A stretch of 64,000 nucleotides of DNA from Amylostereum areolatum (taxonomy: Eukaryota; Basidiomycota; Agaricomycetes; Russulales; Stereaceae), in assembly GCA_012932865.1 (NCBI GenBank), contig SAXG01000006.1, positions 992,001 to 1,056,000 on the forward strand. Reading direction: 5' to 3'. Shown here piece after piece: positions 31,870 through 50,700 of the stretch; positions within the stretch are counted from its first letter, which is position 1; each line of letters opens with the position of its first letter. A program made the position numbers and the translations under genes. The notes beneath the pieces were generated by a model. That model ran no database searches. It was given only the letters and a program-made list of their open reading frames with translations, and was not told the DNA's origin.

Positions 31870-32952
31870 TAGCTTTGGCGACCGGTCTGCTCACACTGGG
31901 GATCGCCGCTGGCTGGTTGCTTTTCTTCGGCTGTTCCTCGCTCGCGCTCTTCTTCAAGTCCCACTTTTTCGGACTTTTCACTGCGGCTCTCATCATGTCC
32001 TTCGTCCAAAGCGTTTTCTGGTATACTCTCTCCTTCAGACGCAATAGGCTCCTTGTGGTCGGCGAAAAATCGGGGTCCTTCTACCACGACGTGAGCCGTC
32101 TTTCCCTCCCACCTATCTCTGTCCTGACGCGCTCACGCTGCATACAGTTCATACACAGCCGTAAACTCAACCCGTCAGTAGGCTCACTCGATATCAAAAG
32201 CTTCAGCATCAGGCCAGGCTTCATCCTCTGGTTGCTCATCGACATCAGGATGGTCTGTGAATAGGCTACCAGACTCGGCGTGTGGGGGATTACTACCAAC
32301 TTGGTGATCGTCGTTGCCTTCCAAGGCGTATATTTCTTCGATTTGCTCCGCAACGAGGTACGTCTATCACTGCGACCGCGTTCGGAATCTGGCTCACTTG
32401 TATCTATAGGCTGCCATTCTGACCACCCGGGCTATCTGCTTGGAAGGCTTCGGATTTCTGTCCGCCGTTCGAGTACTTGTCTTCATGCCGTGGTACTCCA
32501 TATACGCAGGGTATCTAGTCTACAAGCACGAGGAGTCTGACATCGTCATCAGCTCCGCCATCCTCGCCCTCAACTTCGCAGCCTACTACATATTTCGCTT
32601 GTCGAACAGAAAATTCGACTTCACGGACGGGAGCGTCCCCAGGAGTGAGCTTGCTTCCGCCACCGTCGTCAGTGTCACGCGGTCTGACGGGTCTGTAGAG
32701 GTGCGATACGTGCGCACGAAGCGGGGGAAGAAATCGATTGCATCGGACTGGTGGGGTCCTAAGTACACGTGAGTCAGGTCTCTTTCTGTTGCATTTACTC
32801 GATTAACCGGAAATGGTAGGGGGGAAATCCTCATGACACTCGCTTGGTCGCTGGCGGCCGGGTTTGGCACCCCAATGACTTGCCTCAACCTACTTGGCGT
32901 CATCGTCGCGTACAGGGATCACCAACGCCGCGAAAGGAGGAAAGTATCGTGA
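31870..32952 (+). pseudogene. ERG24-like sterol reductase pseudogene
   Basis: Exons 31870ish-32090, 32148-32357, 32410-32768 and 32820-32952 splice cleanly (introns 57, 52 and 51 bp). The product runs through hydrophobic segments, FIHSRKLNPSVGSLDIKSF (ERG24: GRELNPR...), RPGFILWLLIDI, VYFFDLLRNEAAILTT, EGFGFLSAVRVLVFMPW, YIFRLSN, RYVRTKRGKKSIASDWW and TGEILMTLAWSLAAGFGTP. This is the domain order of C-14 sterol reductase/ERG24. An in-frame TAG at 32262-32264 interrupts it, the GRELNPR motif is degraded, the N-terminal third is missing and the usual KYGxxWxxYC end is absent (stop TGA 32950-32952). Hence a decayed paralogue. Confidence 0.65.
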
Positions 32953-33331
32953 GGAAGCGACACTCGTGCGCGGCGCGGTCTGACTAGAACAACCCGTTGT
33001 CACTTTCATGTAACTGGTCGCGTTTGTAATTCGAGCTTCACTTCTACGAATGGCCTATACACGGCCTTCTCCTCTCTTTCCTCGCATCTTCCTGCCGACG
33101 AAACCACTTGCGGCATAGCATTGTTGCGGTAAGCACCACCACCGGTATGGCGAGTGGGCATCCTTGTACGTGCGTAGCGCTGACCTGGCCGCTCCTCTGG
33201 GTGTTCATCGTAAGGTTGGTATAGAGGTTCGTCGGGACGGGAACACGCATACCTTGCTTCCGTACGCACACTATGATCGTTCGTTGTACCCTCCAAGCGT
33301 TGGCCCTTCTCTCATTGTTTTCTCCGATGTA

Positions 33332-33504
33332 CAGAACGGGTAAATGATTGCGACTGCAATGTTCGTTGAATATTTGCTTCTTCGGTCGCTCACTCCTGTG
33401 ACATGCTCTTGTCGGCTCTTGGCTACGTCCGTGCACCCGCTGCGTGAAAACGAATCTGAAGGACTACGTACTTGGTAGGAAAGGATATCAGACAGCTCAA
33501 CTAC
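33332..33504 (+). repeat. 173-bp direct repeat, second copy
   Basis: Diverged direct copy of 25088-25260 (AGAACGGG...CTCAACTAC), both 173 bp with scattered substitutions and small shifts. Here the sequence continues past the repeat end into ATGG-rich unique DNA, whereas at 25260 it is joined to the inverted F-box fragment. Confidence 0.85.
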
Positions 33505-33567
33505 TTGTGGAAGTAAGTACAAGATTGCACCGGTTGGGCAAGAAGATTGGATTATGGTATAGAACGT

Positions 33568-34400
33568 TTAGGGTTAGGGTTAGCCCACGCTCCCAACCTA
33601 AAAAAAACCCTCACGGACTCGCGCAAGCCACCATGCAGGCGAGCGCGAACCGTGAGGGAAAAAAAAAAGAAACCATCTCCCGCCCCCCAGAGAAAAAGTA
33701 CAGTACAATGAGAAAGCCGGCAAATGCCCGCAGACCGCACCGAGCCAGATTGCCGCGCCCGCTCGGGACGCGGTGACTGCGATGCTCCTGCAAGACGGCA
33801 CCCGCTCGACCCAGATATGTAAGTAAAAAGGGAACACCGCACCGACGGGAAGGCGTCGTCGACTGCCCGCAGACCGCGTCTGGCCAGATTGCCACGCCCG
33901 CGCAGGACGTGGTGACCACCCGCTCCTGCAAGACGGCATACGGTTTGCCATGGTACGAGCCCATGGTCCGCCTCAGCCTGCCCGCCAGCACGATGAACCC
34001 GCGAATAGGAAACAAGGGACGCCTGCCTCGGAGGGAAGCGTCGTCGACTGCCCGCAGACCGCGTCTGGCCAGATTGCCACGCCCGCGCAGGACGTGGTGA
34101 CCACCCGCTCCTGCAAGACGGCATACGGTTGCCATAGTACGAGCCTATGGTCCGCCTCAACTTCCAACCGAACAACAACGTGGGAGAAGGGGGGGAAGTG
34201 GGAAAGATGAGACAGGAGAACGAGAGAAGAGAAGGGGGCGGCAGTCTGAAGACCAAAGGCTCAGAGCGGCGCGTACTTATACCTCTGGCGGGTGGCGGTG
34301 CTCGCCACGACACGTGCTGCAAAGTGCAATCAACAAAGTCGCGTCGGTCACGTGTGCCCGCCGCCCAGAGAGTATAAATACCGCGCTCACTGGCGGTTCG
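33568..34400 (+). repeat. Telomere-like/hairpin dispersed repeat, copy B (longest)
   Basis: Starts TTAGGGTTAGGGTTAG (33568-33583), then an A-run, hairpin arms CCCTCACGG and CCGTGAGGG within 33608-33659, and three tandem GC-rich units near 33727, 33867 and 34050 sharing CCGCAGACCGC, CCAGATTGCC and GCTCCTGCAAGACGGCA. It ends with a promoter-like module at about 34270-34390. The first 245 bp match copy A closely. Members are at 14.13, 33.57 and 56.45 kb. Confidence 0.8.
34270..34390. promoter_or_regulatory. Conserved CACGTG/TATA module of the dispersed repeat
   Basis: Ordered elements GTACTTATACCTC, CACGTG, CAATCAACAAA, GTCACGTGT, GCCGCC and GTATAAATACCGC recur in the same order in the reverse complement of about 57170-57260 in copy C. 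Two TATA-like motifs face outward around two CACGTG boxes, so it looks like a bidirectional promoter. Function is inferred from motif layout only. Confidence 0.5.
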
Positions 34401-34982
34401 CGCTTACCTTTCCGTTCCTCCCTGGTGAGACGTATACCGAACATGATGCATGATGCCTCGCCCTCCCGACGTCCGAGTGTGAGTGTGGTTGTGGTTGAAT
34501 ATGAAGCCAAACGGCGTGTGGCCGTAAGCCCCGGGCAGCAAGTCGCCCCGCGACCACCTTGCCGTCCTTCGCACGATGTCCTGCGTATCACGCCGGGAGT
34601 CTCGAAAAGTGTGAAGGAGACAGGGAGAACGAAAGGCTGCGACGTTTCCTTAGTTTATGTTGTGCGTATAGCGGTGGGCGTTCCTCGTTCATGGCACCAA
34701 TGATACGATATCTGCTTGGGCACCGTCCAATAGCAACAAAAAACACAGGAAAGACAAAGATGCTCTTACTCTACACGAGGGGGGATGAGATATATGTATG
34801 CGTATGGGAGAGCCGGGGTGGTGGCTGGCGATGATGGATAAGACAAAAGACAATGTAGTAAACGAAACTCGGGGTGTGGCGTGGCGAGGGTAACATGTGT
34901 GCGGAAGAACAAAGTGACAAGCGGGATAAAACAAGATGATGGCCAGCCCAGGGAGAGAACCCCTTCTCCACGGTGGATGCGG

Positions 34983-41653
<6,671 letters not shown>

Positions 41654-42324
41654 AATGAAACTGGAGATCGGAGGGTGGGTGGGAAAAGGGAGAGCGACGT
41701 AAGTAAATGTGACGAAGCGGGGGCAACGACGAGGGGTAAAGGGCCGAAAAGGCGATTAATAGGTGCTATGGTGATATGGAAAAGGCGAGAAAGCGGAAAG
41801 AGGACGATGTTTTCGCGGTTTTAAGAGAGGAAAGCGGCGAGGCGACGGGGCGACGCGTTGGGAGTCGTGAGGGCCAAAAGCCGGGGGAAAAGGGAAGAAG
41901 AAAGTCGGAAGTCGAGCAAGCGACGTTCTTGGGTGCGTCTAGGAGCACGTGGGGGGTGGTTGAGAGGGAGAGGAGGCCGGGCTGGCGTCCTGGGGGAAGA
42001 GGATGGTCGTCGTTGGCAGCAAACAACGCGGGCGCTTGGGCGCTTGGTCAGAGCGGAACTTGAATCCGACGGACGCCTCTCTGACTGGACTCGGCTCCGC
42101 GCCTCCGCCTCCGCCCAGCCAACTGTCCCACACTTCACCTCCCTCCACACTCCTCTCTCATCCTCTGTAGTGTCCCGTAATCCACTCGCCGTCTCTCGTG
42201 TATCCGAACCGCCAGGCTCTATCTCGCAGTCACTTGACCGCCACTCGAGGCGCAGCCATCACCGCGTATTCCTTCAAGTCTCTGGCCGAACCAGAACGGT
42301 CTTGCGCTCCTTCCTCCCTCCATC
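41654..42324. promoter_or_regulatory. Divergent promoter region RPB1/VPS27
   Basis: 671 bp between the two start codons, purine-rich on the plus strand near RPB1 and pyrimidine-rich (CCTCC, CTCTCTC) near VPS27, as expected for two leaders with poly-pyrimidine tracts on their coding strands. No clear TATA box and no ORF with support. Confidence 0.5.
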
Positions 42325-44608
42325 ATGTCCGGTATCTCTAGCTGGCTATGGGGAACATCTCAGATTGACGAGGCCGTTGGTACGCCTTGTGCCGTCCAGG
42401 AATCCTCGGGAGACGACTGATGTTCTCCACAGACAAGGCGACGTCTGACCTCCTTCCAGCGGGTTCTGAAGACATCGCTCTCAACCTCGAAATATGTGAC
42501 CAAATACGCTCAAAGAGCGCCCCTCCCAAAGATTCGATGAAAGCTCTTAAGCGCCGACTCAATCATAAGAATCCTAACGTGCAGCTCCTGGCTCTGAGCG
42601 TACGTCATTCGTGCTCACTTTCTACCGTGCACTATACCGACGTTCCCCTTCTTTCTTAGCTCACAGATATCTGCGTTAAGAATGGCGGCGATCACTTCCT
42701 CGTCGAGGTCGCCTCGAGAGAGTTCATGGACAATCTCGTCTCCATTCTCAAGATCCCCAACCTTAATCGAGACGTGATGGGCAAGATTCCTCAGATACAT
42801 ACAGAACTGGTCCATCGCCTTCGGCCAGAAGCCCCACCTTAATTACGTGGGTCAGGTCTACAGGCAGCTTAAGAGCGAAGGTGAGCCCTCCTCTTTTTCC
42901 GCGGTATTCCCATTCTCACTGAAGCGCCTCAGGGTTCAACTTCCCTCCCGAAGACCTCTCTGTCTCGACGTCTGCCATGGTGGATACAAAGACCGCCCCC
43001 GAATGGATCGACTCCGACGTCTGTCTCCGCTGTAGAGACCCTTTCTCCTTCACTAATCGCAAACACCACTGCCGCAACTGCGGCAAGGTTTACGATCAGA
43101 AGTGCTCCTCCAAGAGCCTACCTCTCCCTCACTTCGGGATCACTCAAGATGTCCGAGTGTGCGACTCGTGCCACAAGGAGTTAACCAAACACAAGGACAA
43201 GGGGTACGCGATTTCTCGTCATTGTGTCTTCTGTCATCTCACCGCCCAGTTGGTAGAATCAGCTCGGAGACTTATAAGCGCCACCGTACTTCTCACAGCG
43301 TTCCGAATGGTCGTCACCGATCAGCTCGAGACCTCGCCGACGCAGAACTGCAGCGCGCCATCCAACTCTCTCTCCAGGAAGTCAATGGTCGTGGCGAGCA
43401 TGGCCGCCCGGGCTATGTTCCCTATCAAGAACAGCCATGGCAGGCATCTGAGCCTCCATTGGTGGATCGCAGCTCACGTCCCGTGGAGGAAGAAGATGAC
43501 CCCGACCTAAAGGCTGCTATCGAAGCTAGTCCTCCAGGAAGCAAGCGCTCCCAGACCTAGTGCACCAGTAGCTCTCGAGACACCTCGTGCGGAGGAATCA
43601 CCGTACGGGTGGAGTAATGCAGGATACTCCCAATCGTACCCGCCCACCGTCACCGCTACCCCACAACCAGATATACCGGCGCTGCCCAACCATGACCTCG
43701 CACCTCTCGAGTCGGACACCATTCTCACATTCAGCCAAACAGTAGAGCAAGTTCAGGCGCAAGGCGGTCGAGACATGTCGCGATATCCTGCAGTGACTCA
43801 ACTCTTTGACAAGGCAAATAGTCTGCGACCGAAGCTGGTGATGAGCCTGGATGACACAGGTCGAAAAGAAGGTTCGTGACGTGTTTGTTTTACTTTACGA
43901 TGAAACTGATCGCCTATTTTCGATGGTAGAAATGCTCGCAGAGATGAACGACAAGCTATCGCAAGCTGTAAAGCTTTACGACCAACTACTGACAGAGCAG
44001 TTGTCGCGGAGGACTCATCCGCCAACGCAATATCAAACCGCACAATACCATCCACCAGACCGTTCGTATGGTCAGTGGAACGCTCAGCAGCAACCACCGA
44101 TGTCTCCGCACGCATACCAGCAACCCGTTACGACGCATTATGCACCGGCGCTTCAGGCATACCAACCCTCCGAGCCTTCCTTCACGTCCTCACCACCTCC
44201 GATGCAGCGCTCTTTCTCTCAGTATTCCGACCCATCAGTTTCACAACCCTTCGCCCCTCCAATCTCTCAACCGTCCGCACCCCAGAGTTCTTATGTCCCA
44301 TCTGCACCATCCGCACCGCCTGGTCCAAGCCACGCGCCTGGCCCCATCCCCGCCTCCATCCCGCAACACGTATATCAGGCCGTAGCTTCTCCCCCTCCCA
44401 TGGCTCCTTCTCAACTTCCACAGCAGATTCTTCGACAACCCTCGGCGCCAGCCTCCATTCAATCCCCGCCACCGCAACCTGCCCCCGCCCACTTTGCTCC
44501 TCCACCTCCCCCTTCGCAGCCCACACAAGCATCTACGACGCACGCTCCACCCCCATCCATTCATTCGACCTTGGCGCGACAGAACACCGCGCCGTATGTT
44601 CCGCCCCA

Positions 44609-44640
<32 letters not shown>

Positions 44641-44798
44641 ATCAACATCAACAGTACCAGCCGCAATACCAGCCGCAGATGCCGGTGTTCCCTACCGCGC
44701 CAACCAACGCGCCCTCCGCGTACTCGTTGTACGACACAAATGTGCCAAGAGGGATTGCACAGCCGGAACAGAAGGAGGCGTTGTTGATCGATTTGTAA
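42325..44798 (+). CDS. VPS27: VPS27-like ESCRT-0 subunit
   Basis: Starts [18 protein letters not shown]; about five short introns. The VHS domain spans [39 protein letters not shown] and [17 protein letters not shown]. The FYVE zinc finger follows ([41 protein letters not shown]), which binds PI3P on endosomes. Two ubiquitin-interacting motifs are seen ([12 protein letters not shown] and [11 protein letters not shown]). Then comes a helical segment ([21 protein letters not shown]) for Hse1 pairing, a Pro/Gln-rich tail with nine or more Gln, and a C-terminal clathrin box LIDL. It sorts ubiquitinated cargo into multivesicular bodies. Two one-base insertions break the frame: CC at 42789-42790 ([16 protein letters not shown]) and CC at 43531-43532 within the second UIM. 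Confidence 0.92.
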
Positions 44799-45300
44799 GT
44801 GCGGGTCTTGACTGAACGGTATCTTTCGCCTTTTGCTATGTTATCGCGGACTTAGAGGTGTACTATGGTTTAATTATGATTACTTCGATGGATAGGAAGC
44901 TAGGTGTGGTCGTCAGCTTATGTGCAGATCACCATGCTGTTCGCGTCGATTACCAGGGCGGCGAGTGCAACGTGAAGTAGATGCAAGATATATAAGTATG
45001 TACACAGAATGACCACGTCGTGGTAGACAACACCCACTCCTTCGCAAAGCTAAACGATCTTGCTAAGTTAATTCATCCTGCTCGTGTGGTGACCTTCACA
45101 GGTAGCTCCCGCGAGCCTGAGGACGGGATATCTAGATACTCTTCCTGAACACGGTGTATGGACACCGCGAGAGGAGCTATGATAGTCCCCGGGTCCTTCC
45201 TGCCGATGTCCTGAGCTGCTTGATACCTTGTATGAGGATGAGAAGTGCTAGCCTGGATGGCATGTTTGTTCCTGCTGTCGATGATTCACAGTGTAAGTTC
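44799..45300. other. 3' region between VPS27 and membrane-protein gene
   Basis: Convergent 3' ends. Only short frames; no RNA gene or repeat seen. The minus-strand frame entering near 45365 (RMYRSLTNF) belongs to the C-terminus of the 7-TM gene. Confidence 0.4.
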
Positions 45301-46865
45301 AGATGCAAGCGATAAGAGATTCGACAGCACCTTGGTTCGAAAAAATTGGTCAAGCTCCGGTACATGCGCGTAGCGCCAATCAGCCTGAGACAACGATATC
45401 AATGACGACGGGATGAAACTTGAGGTAGGGTATGAATCCATACAGGATAACCACTGTTCAGAAGGTCAGATACAGATGACATTTAACCTGAAACTGGATT
45501 TCGCATGCATTGCATACCTTGCGGTGCCAAGAACATCTACATAAGATGTCGTGAATTTTGTGGCATCTTCGAAGGTCTAGTGAAAAATATGCCATACCAT
45601 GTTCATTGGTGCTGGGGGAGAAGTAGCAATAATATAAGTCACTCAGGCTGCCGCGAGAATGGATACGCCCACTCACTGTTGAAGTTCAAAGCGACGAAAG
45701 TCTGCAAAGCACATTATTGAACAACCTTCAAGAAAGTACATATGGATAACAGACTCACCACGGCGGGAACCTCCGCTATAATAGCGAGGAAAAGCCAGAT
45801 AATCCCCTGGACAAACGGCTCGGCATTAGATAGAATTATAGCCCAGGCCAAAGGCCAAACAGGCGGGCCTCACGACGACGCAAGAGCCCCACGAGCATGA
45901 CGAAGAGAAATACAGCGTCAACTATGAGTGCGCCCGCTGTGTTGGGCAAATTATCTGCGCTCTCGAGGATGGAACATGCTGGCTTGGTAAAATCCCAATC
46001 GCCTTTCGCCTGGTTTACACGTGTGAAAAACACAACATGCGAGGACAAAGAAAACATACTAGAACAATCACTGAGCGCATGGTGAGTGACTGGTACTACG
46101 TAGTTTCGAGCGTCTCGATGCAGACTGTGAACATACCATGTAAAAAGGTCCCTGCCAGTCCGAGCATCATGAGTGCGACAAATGTGTTGACAAAGACAGA
46201 ACCATCCCAGATGGCGATGCTGTAAAACCGTCGGCACAGGCAAGTTTAGGATGATAGAATGGCACGCTTACACGCGGATTCCTATGAGAGCTGAGGAGAG
46301 CCACTGCGCTATATACGAGAAGATCTAAACCAGGTAAGCCAGACATGGTGGGTGCAAAGGGGCCAGGACTCACGTAGCAAAAAGCGAGCCACAACTACGC
46401 AAGAAATTGGCACGAACTTCCGATAAATGGCAGGCAAAGATGCTCACTGTGCAGTTGATTTTATACTGGTTGATATCATTCCCAGTAAGTATGGTCACCA
46501 GTGCGGCAACGCCGCTGATTCTACTGGTGATGTACAGCTGCCATATTTCGTCGTTAGCCAAAGTCAAAGAAATTAGTTAACCTGGAATACGTGCCCACGG
46601 TGTCCACGAGAACTTGCGCTGACAACGGATCAATCGCCAGTCGAAGGCCAAATGGGCTACGAATTCCCAGCTACAAAGTGATTGTATCTCTGGATGTATT
46701 CGGGCTTAGAAAAGTTTCGCGCGCACAAGTATACTCCAGCAATGACATGCTGGAGGTCAACGAATTCGGCTGTGCAGGGCATTCAGTGCATGTGCCCTTG
46801 ACGGCGTACTGGTGTAACTCACCGTACTGAGAGTCAATGGTCGCCGGCTCGTTCCAATTGGTCAT
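45177..46865 (-). CDS. Seven-transmembrane integral membrane protein, intron-rich
   Basis: Small exons separated by introns of about 50-80 bp. Readable segments: start near MTNWNEPATIDSQYG (46865), IWQLYITSRISGVAALVTI, LLVYSAVALLSSHRNPR, IAIWDGSVFVNTFVALMML, GDWDFTKPACSILESADNL followed by TAGALIVDAVFLFVMLVGLL, FVQGIIWLFLAIIAEVPAV, TFVALNFN and RMYRSLTNF. This order (xxIW, an extracellular Cys, VDxxxLxxMLxGLLR, GxIWLxLAxxAEVPxV, RMYRxL) is that of a large Agaricomycete membrane-protein family of unknown function resembling G-protein-coupled receptors. Exon borders at the 5' end are not resolved. Confidence 0.6.
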
Positions 46866-47704
46866 GTCGCTCTACAACCAGTAGGGGTAGCAGCTGTGAA
46901 AGAGCGGGGGGTAAAGGATGGATGATCGTGCACTGGCGGATGAACCGTAAGATGAGCCTGATTTATATCATGCCAAAAGACTCTTTCGCTCTTTCGAGTT
47001 GCTCTTCCTGGCAGCGAGTAGTAAGAGTTTCAGATCCGGTCCTCCGGAGCAGGTCACGAGAAGAAGACATCAGGATGTGCATCGTGCAGGCAACACTGCA
47101 CCTTACACGAAAAGCTCGTTGAACGCAGAAAGTGGCAAGGGACTAACAGGACACCGGTCCATGACTCATGATGAACACGGTGAGGAATCAGGATCACGAC
47201 TTGGTTGGAGTATAGGCAATCATCTTCCAGGCCATGGCTGTTCTACTAGAAGTTCTAGCGCACAGTTAGAGCCCGGTAGCAACGGAATCACCCACGTACT
47301 ACATCCTGTGCACCGTGCCGGTGCAGAGTAGCACATAGAATAGTACACCGCGGCCCACAGGGCCACAACAGGGATCTGCAATGCTCAATGAAGTCGGGTA
47401 AGCACGAATCCGGTTCTTTCTCGAGTTTCGCCGGAGGGGAACATACATATCTGTGGGAAGTTTAGGCATGCCATGTCACAGGGTGTGTCCAGCTGAGCTT
47501 GAGCAGCGTGTACTGTCTTCAGCTTATGGCAGTAGAACTACCTTAGCTTACTATTAGAAGGGATCCTCGGTAAAGAGTCGGTAATATTTCCTGCCGGTCA
47601 CGTGGCCCTGTTGCGGTAAGAGTTCTGCCTGGTCACGTGCCCTGTTTCGACTTGCGCGTCAAGCGCGTCCACCAGTTTGCAACTGTTCCTCAACGGCGTG
47701 GACG
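46866..47704. other. Intergenic, nothing recognised
   Basis: Divergent upstream regions of the 7-TM gene (minus) and NUP120 (plus). Frames at 46922-47331 lack domains, codon continuity or splice support. No repeat was found. Confidence 0.45.
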
Positions 47705-50700
47705 ATGGCGGACAAAGTGCTCGTGGCGACACATCTGTCTTCGCTATACTCACCATCTCAAACGACCAACATCTTGGTGCCGACATCACGCAGAAACGCG
47801 CCGTTACCGCCTCTTCCTAGCGAATCCGAACCCCCCGCTGAACACGCTTCTTTCGCCTCCGTCTTCCACTCAACTCAAACCGGCACTGTTCTCATTCGCG
47901 TTATCCACCATGGCCTAATCCTCGAACTCGTATCCATGTCCACGCCAACTCCTCCCATTCGTTTTGTGTTCCCCGCCGCCATCTTGCCAAATCCTGCGAT
48001 TCTCCTCTGGCACGGCCGAGAGCTTCATGTCCTCGCAGTCACCTCAATAGGCTCCCTCTACCGTTTGGTCCTACCGCTCCGGAGCCCATCGCTGCTATGG
48101 GGAGAACACATGGGAAACAATTGGTGCCGGGAATACTACGTTAGGAGTATGCAAGACACTGTACAGGGCGTAGTGCAGGTGCAAAGCACCCACAGTGTGG
48201 CCATAGCGCTCAACAATGGATCTCTCGTTCGGGTGGACACCGAATTCGTGGGGGACGATGCGTCAGATGGTACGTGTTTTGCTGTCTTTATGGACGGCAC
48301 GATCCTGACGAACAAAAAGACCAGTGGTCAGAAAACGTCTTCCAGCACTCTTCCTTCCTCTCTTCCATCACCCACTTCCTCCATTCTGGATCATCTGAGG
48401 GCTCGCATGTCGTATGCGTTGCGAGTCACCCACAGCCCACCGATATCGGGCACGTTTGGACGCTGTCCCGTGACCGCACACTCCGACTTTGGACGGCCAA
48501 AACAGGGTGTACCGCGGCCAGAACCCTCCCTCCTTCCATGCACACCGGTCGAGAAATCACTCCTACCCCCGGGTCATCCGCTCCCGCCAAGTCAACTGTA
48601 CTACTCGACCCCGAACCCCAACACTTATTGGTCGTGTTCTCCGTAGAGGCTGTCCCATACCTCCTCGCGTTTATTCCCACCCCGTCTTCCTCATCGTCAG
48701 GTGGCTTTTTCCAATTGTTTGCCTCGTCGAACGAATCACTACAACTTTTGGAGACGTTTGAAGCCTCCACGAATAGCTCGCATTGCCACCTCCAAGACTT
48801 GGTCGTCCTCGGAGGCCTACTGTATACGCTGTGGGACCATCAAGGGCAATCGGCAGTAGAAACGTTGGATCTCTCGTTGATGGATCTTTCAAGCGGGATC
48901 GATCAATCGCAGTGGCGCTCTTCCTCGTATGCCTACGAACCCGACCTTACCCCAGCCTACTTGGATGAGCTGCTTCTTTCTCCAGGCTCCTTAACGGACA
49001 AGTTCTTCTCCGCCATTATGCGACCCGGCATATTCTCCACATTGACCCTCCGCACAGCAATCGAGCAATATACAGACGCGTGCCTCTCCCTTCCTGGCAC
49101 TCCTCCATCACAGCTCACGACCTCATACGCAACGATAGGCGAAAATATTGCGTCCGTCGTTGGCTGCACAGTCCACCTTACTCGCGATCCCCACACAGGG
49201 GTACTCCAGCACGACAAATACTGGATCACCCTCAAACGTGATTGGGAAGGGTTCATCGCACGCTGTCGCGAGGTGGAGAGGAGCGCCCGCTGGCCTCTGG
49301 CGCTCGGAATCAGCGACCCGTCGACTGGCGACGTATTGCTCGTCGAGCGCGAGCGCGTGGGTGTACTCGCGGGAGAAGATTTGCCTTTACGACTTCATCG
49401 CAGTTTGCGTGCCGGGCACTCCGTCGAACCTCAATTTACGGCCTGCGAGATCGCATGGACTCTGCGCACGAAATTGGGCACAAAGACCATGCGTTCCCTC
49501 GAGGACAGGATCGTGGACGTCGTTCATCAAGAAATAGCATTCCCATACGCCGACATCATACATGACCAAGCCCAGCGATCCATGTTCAAGGAGGAGCTTG
49601 ACGAGGGTCTGGAGAGCTGGCTTCTGGGCCGACTGCAGAGCGTAGAAGATATTGACGCGGCCACGAGACTGGTGTTGGACCTCGTAGGTGGATTCGACCG
49701 AGAAATCAAACGCGAAGAGGACGAAGTCGAGCTCCTTATCCCCCATAGCGTATCCGACTTCACGCACGCCCTCACGTCGGCCTATATCACCCATTCCGTA
49801 GCTGCGCGTTACGAATTTTGCCTCAGCCTCATTGTGCTCCTTTTCTTCCTATCCGAGGATCTTCCAGATTGGGACCCAGCCCTCCTCGCGGAAGTCTTCG
49901 CTGTTTTCCGTGGAATAGCCATGCTTCGCTACGCCACACAGCAGCCCGCGGGCGACGCTATTGTGGAAGCGGCACCGACAGGGCGCGGTACCTCGGCTGA
50001 ATCAGATGAAGTCATTGCACGTCTGCGCAACATGGATGTGTCTCGCGGCGACACACTTTCTGCTCCAGGCCCGTCTCTTCTTCATCGATTGTTGGCGCAA
50101 AATGGCCAAGGAAGCGGAAATGCTCCCCTCCCTGCCTCGGCCCATGTTTTCATGGATTCCACAGGTCTGCTGCAGTCGACCTCCCCGGCCCATGCCGCGA
50201 AGTTGGAGGTATTGTGGTGCGAACGTCTAAGACTCCTAGGACGGGCAGAACCTGCACGTGTGATGTTGGAATGGCTACCGCGTACTCCGGCGATCATGTA
50301 TGTCTGGGCGAGGCTATGGTTGGATATCGGCAGAGATGTGGATGCAGCTGCGGCGTTCGAAAGCTTGGCGGGTAGTTTTGGTATGCAATGCTCAGTCCCG
50401 ACGAACAGCACACTGATTATTCCTGTAGGTCCTCATAAGTCACTTTTATTCGAAGACGCAGATGCCCTCGCTGCTGTTCTCCCAGGCGCGCAGTTGTTTG
50501 ACTCTGACTTCGAGTTCTATCTGCATGTATCTGCCCTCTTCAAGGCCTCCAGCTTAGTCGACCACGAAGTTCCCTTCGCCCGCCTGGCCTTGTCAGTAGC
50601 ACCAGCAGATTGGGATACTCTCGACCTGTGGCATGCTATCATCAAAGGTTCCCTCGACTTGGGCTACTGGGACGATGCCTATTCCGCACTTATGGCTACG

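Larger units (their letters stand above)
27949..32186. repeat. Right arm of 4.25 kb inverted duplication
   Basis: Reverse complement of 1-4249. Its left end is the second copy of the 9-bp duplication AGTATTATA. Its right end as seen here falls within an exon of the ERG24-like pseudogene only because the window starts there; the true end is unknown. Confidence 0.95.

Noticed and set aside
33552..34322. 256-aa minus-strand ORF in repeat copy B
   Set aside because: It is a translation of the GC-rich tandem units (repeated RAWQSGQTRSAG-type peptide) within a non-coding dispersed repeat.
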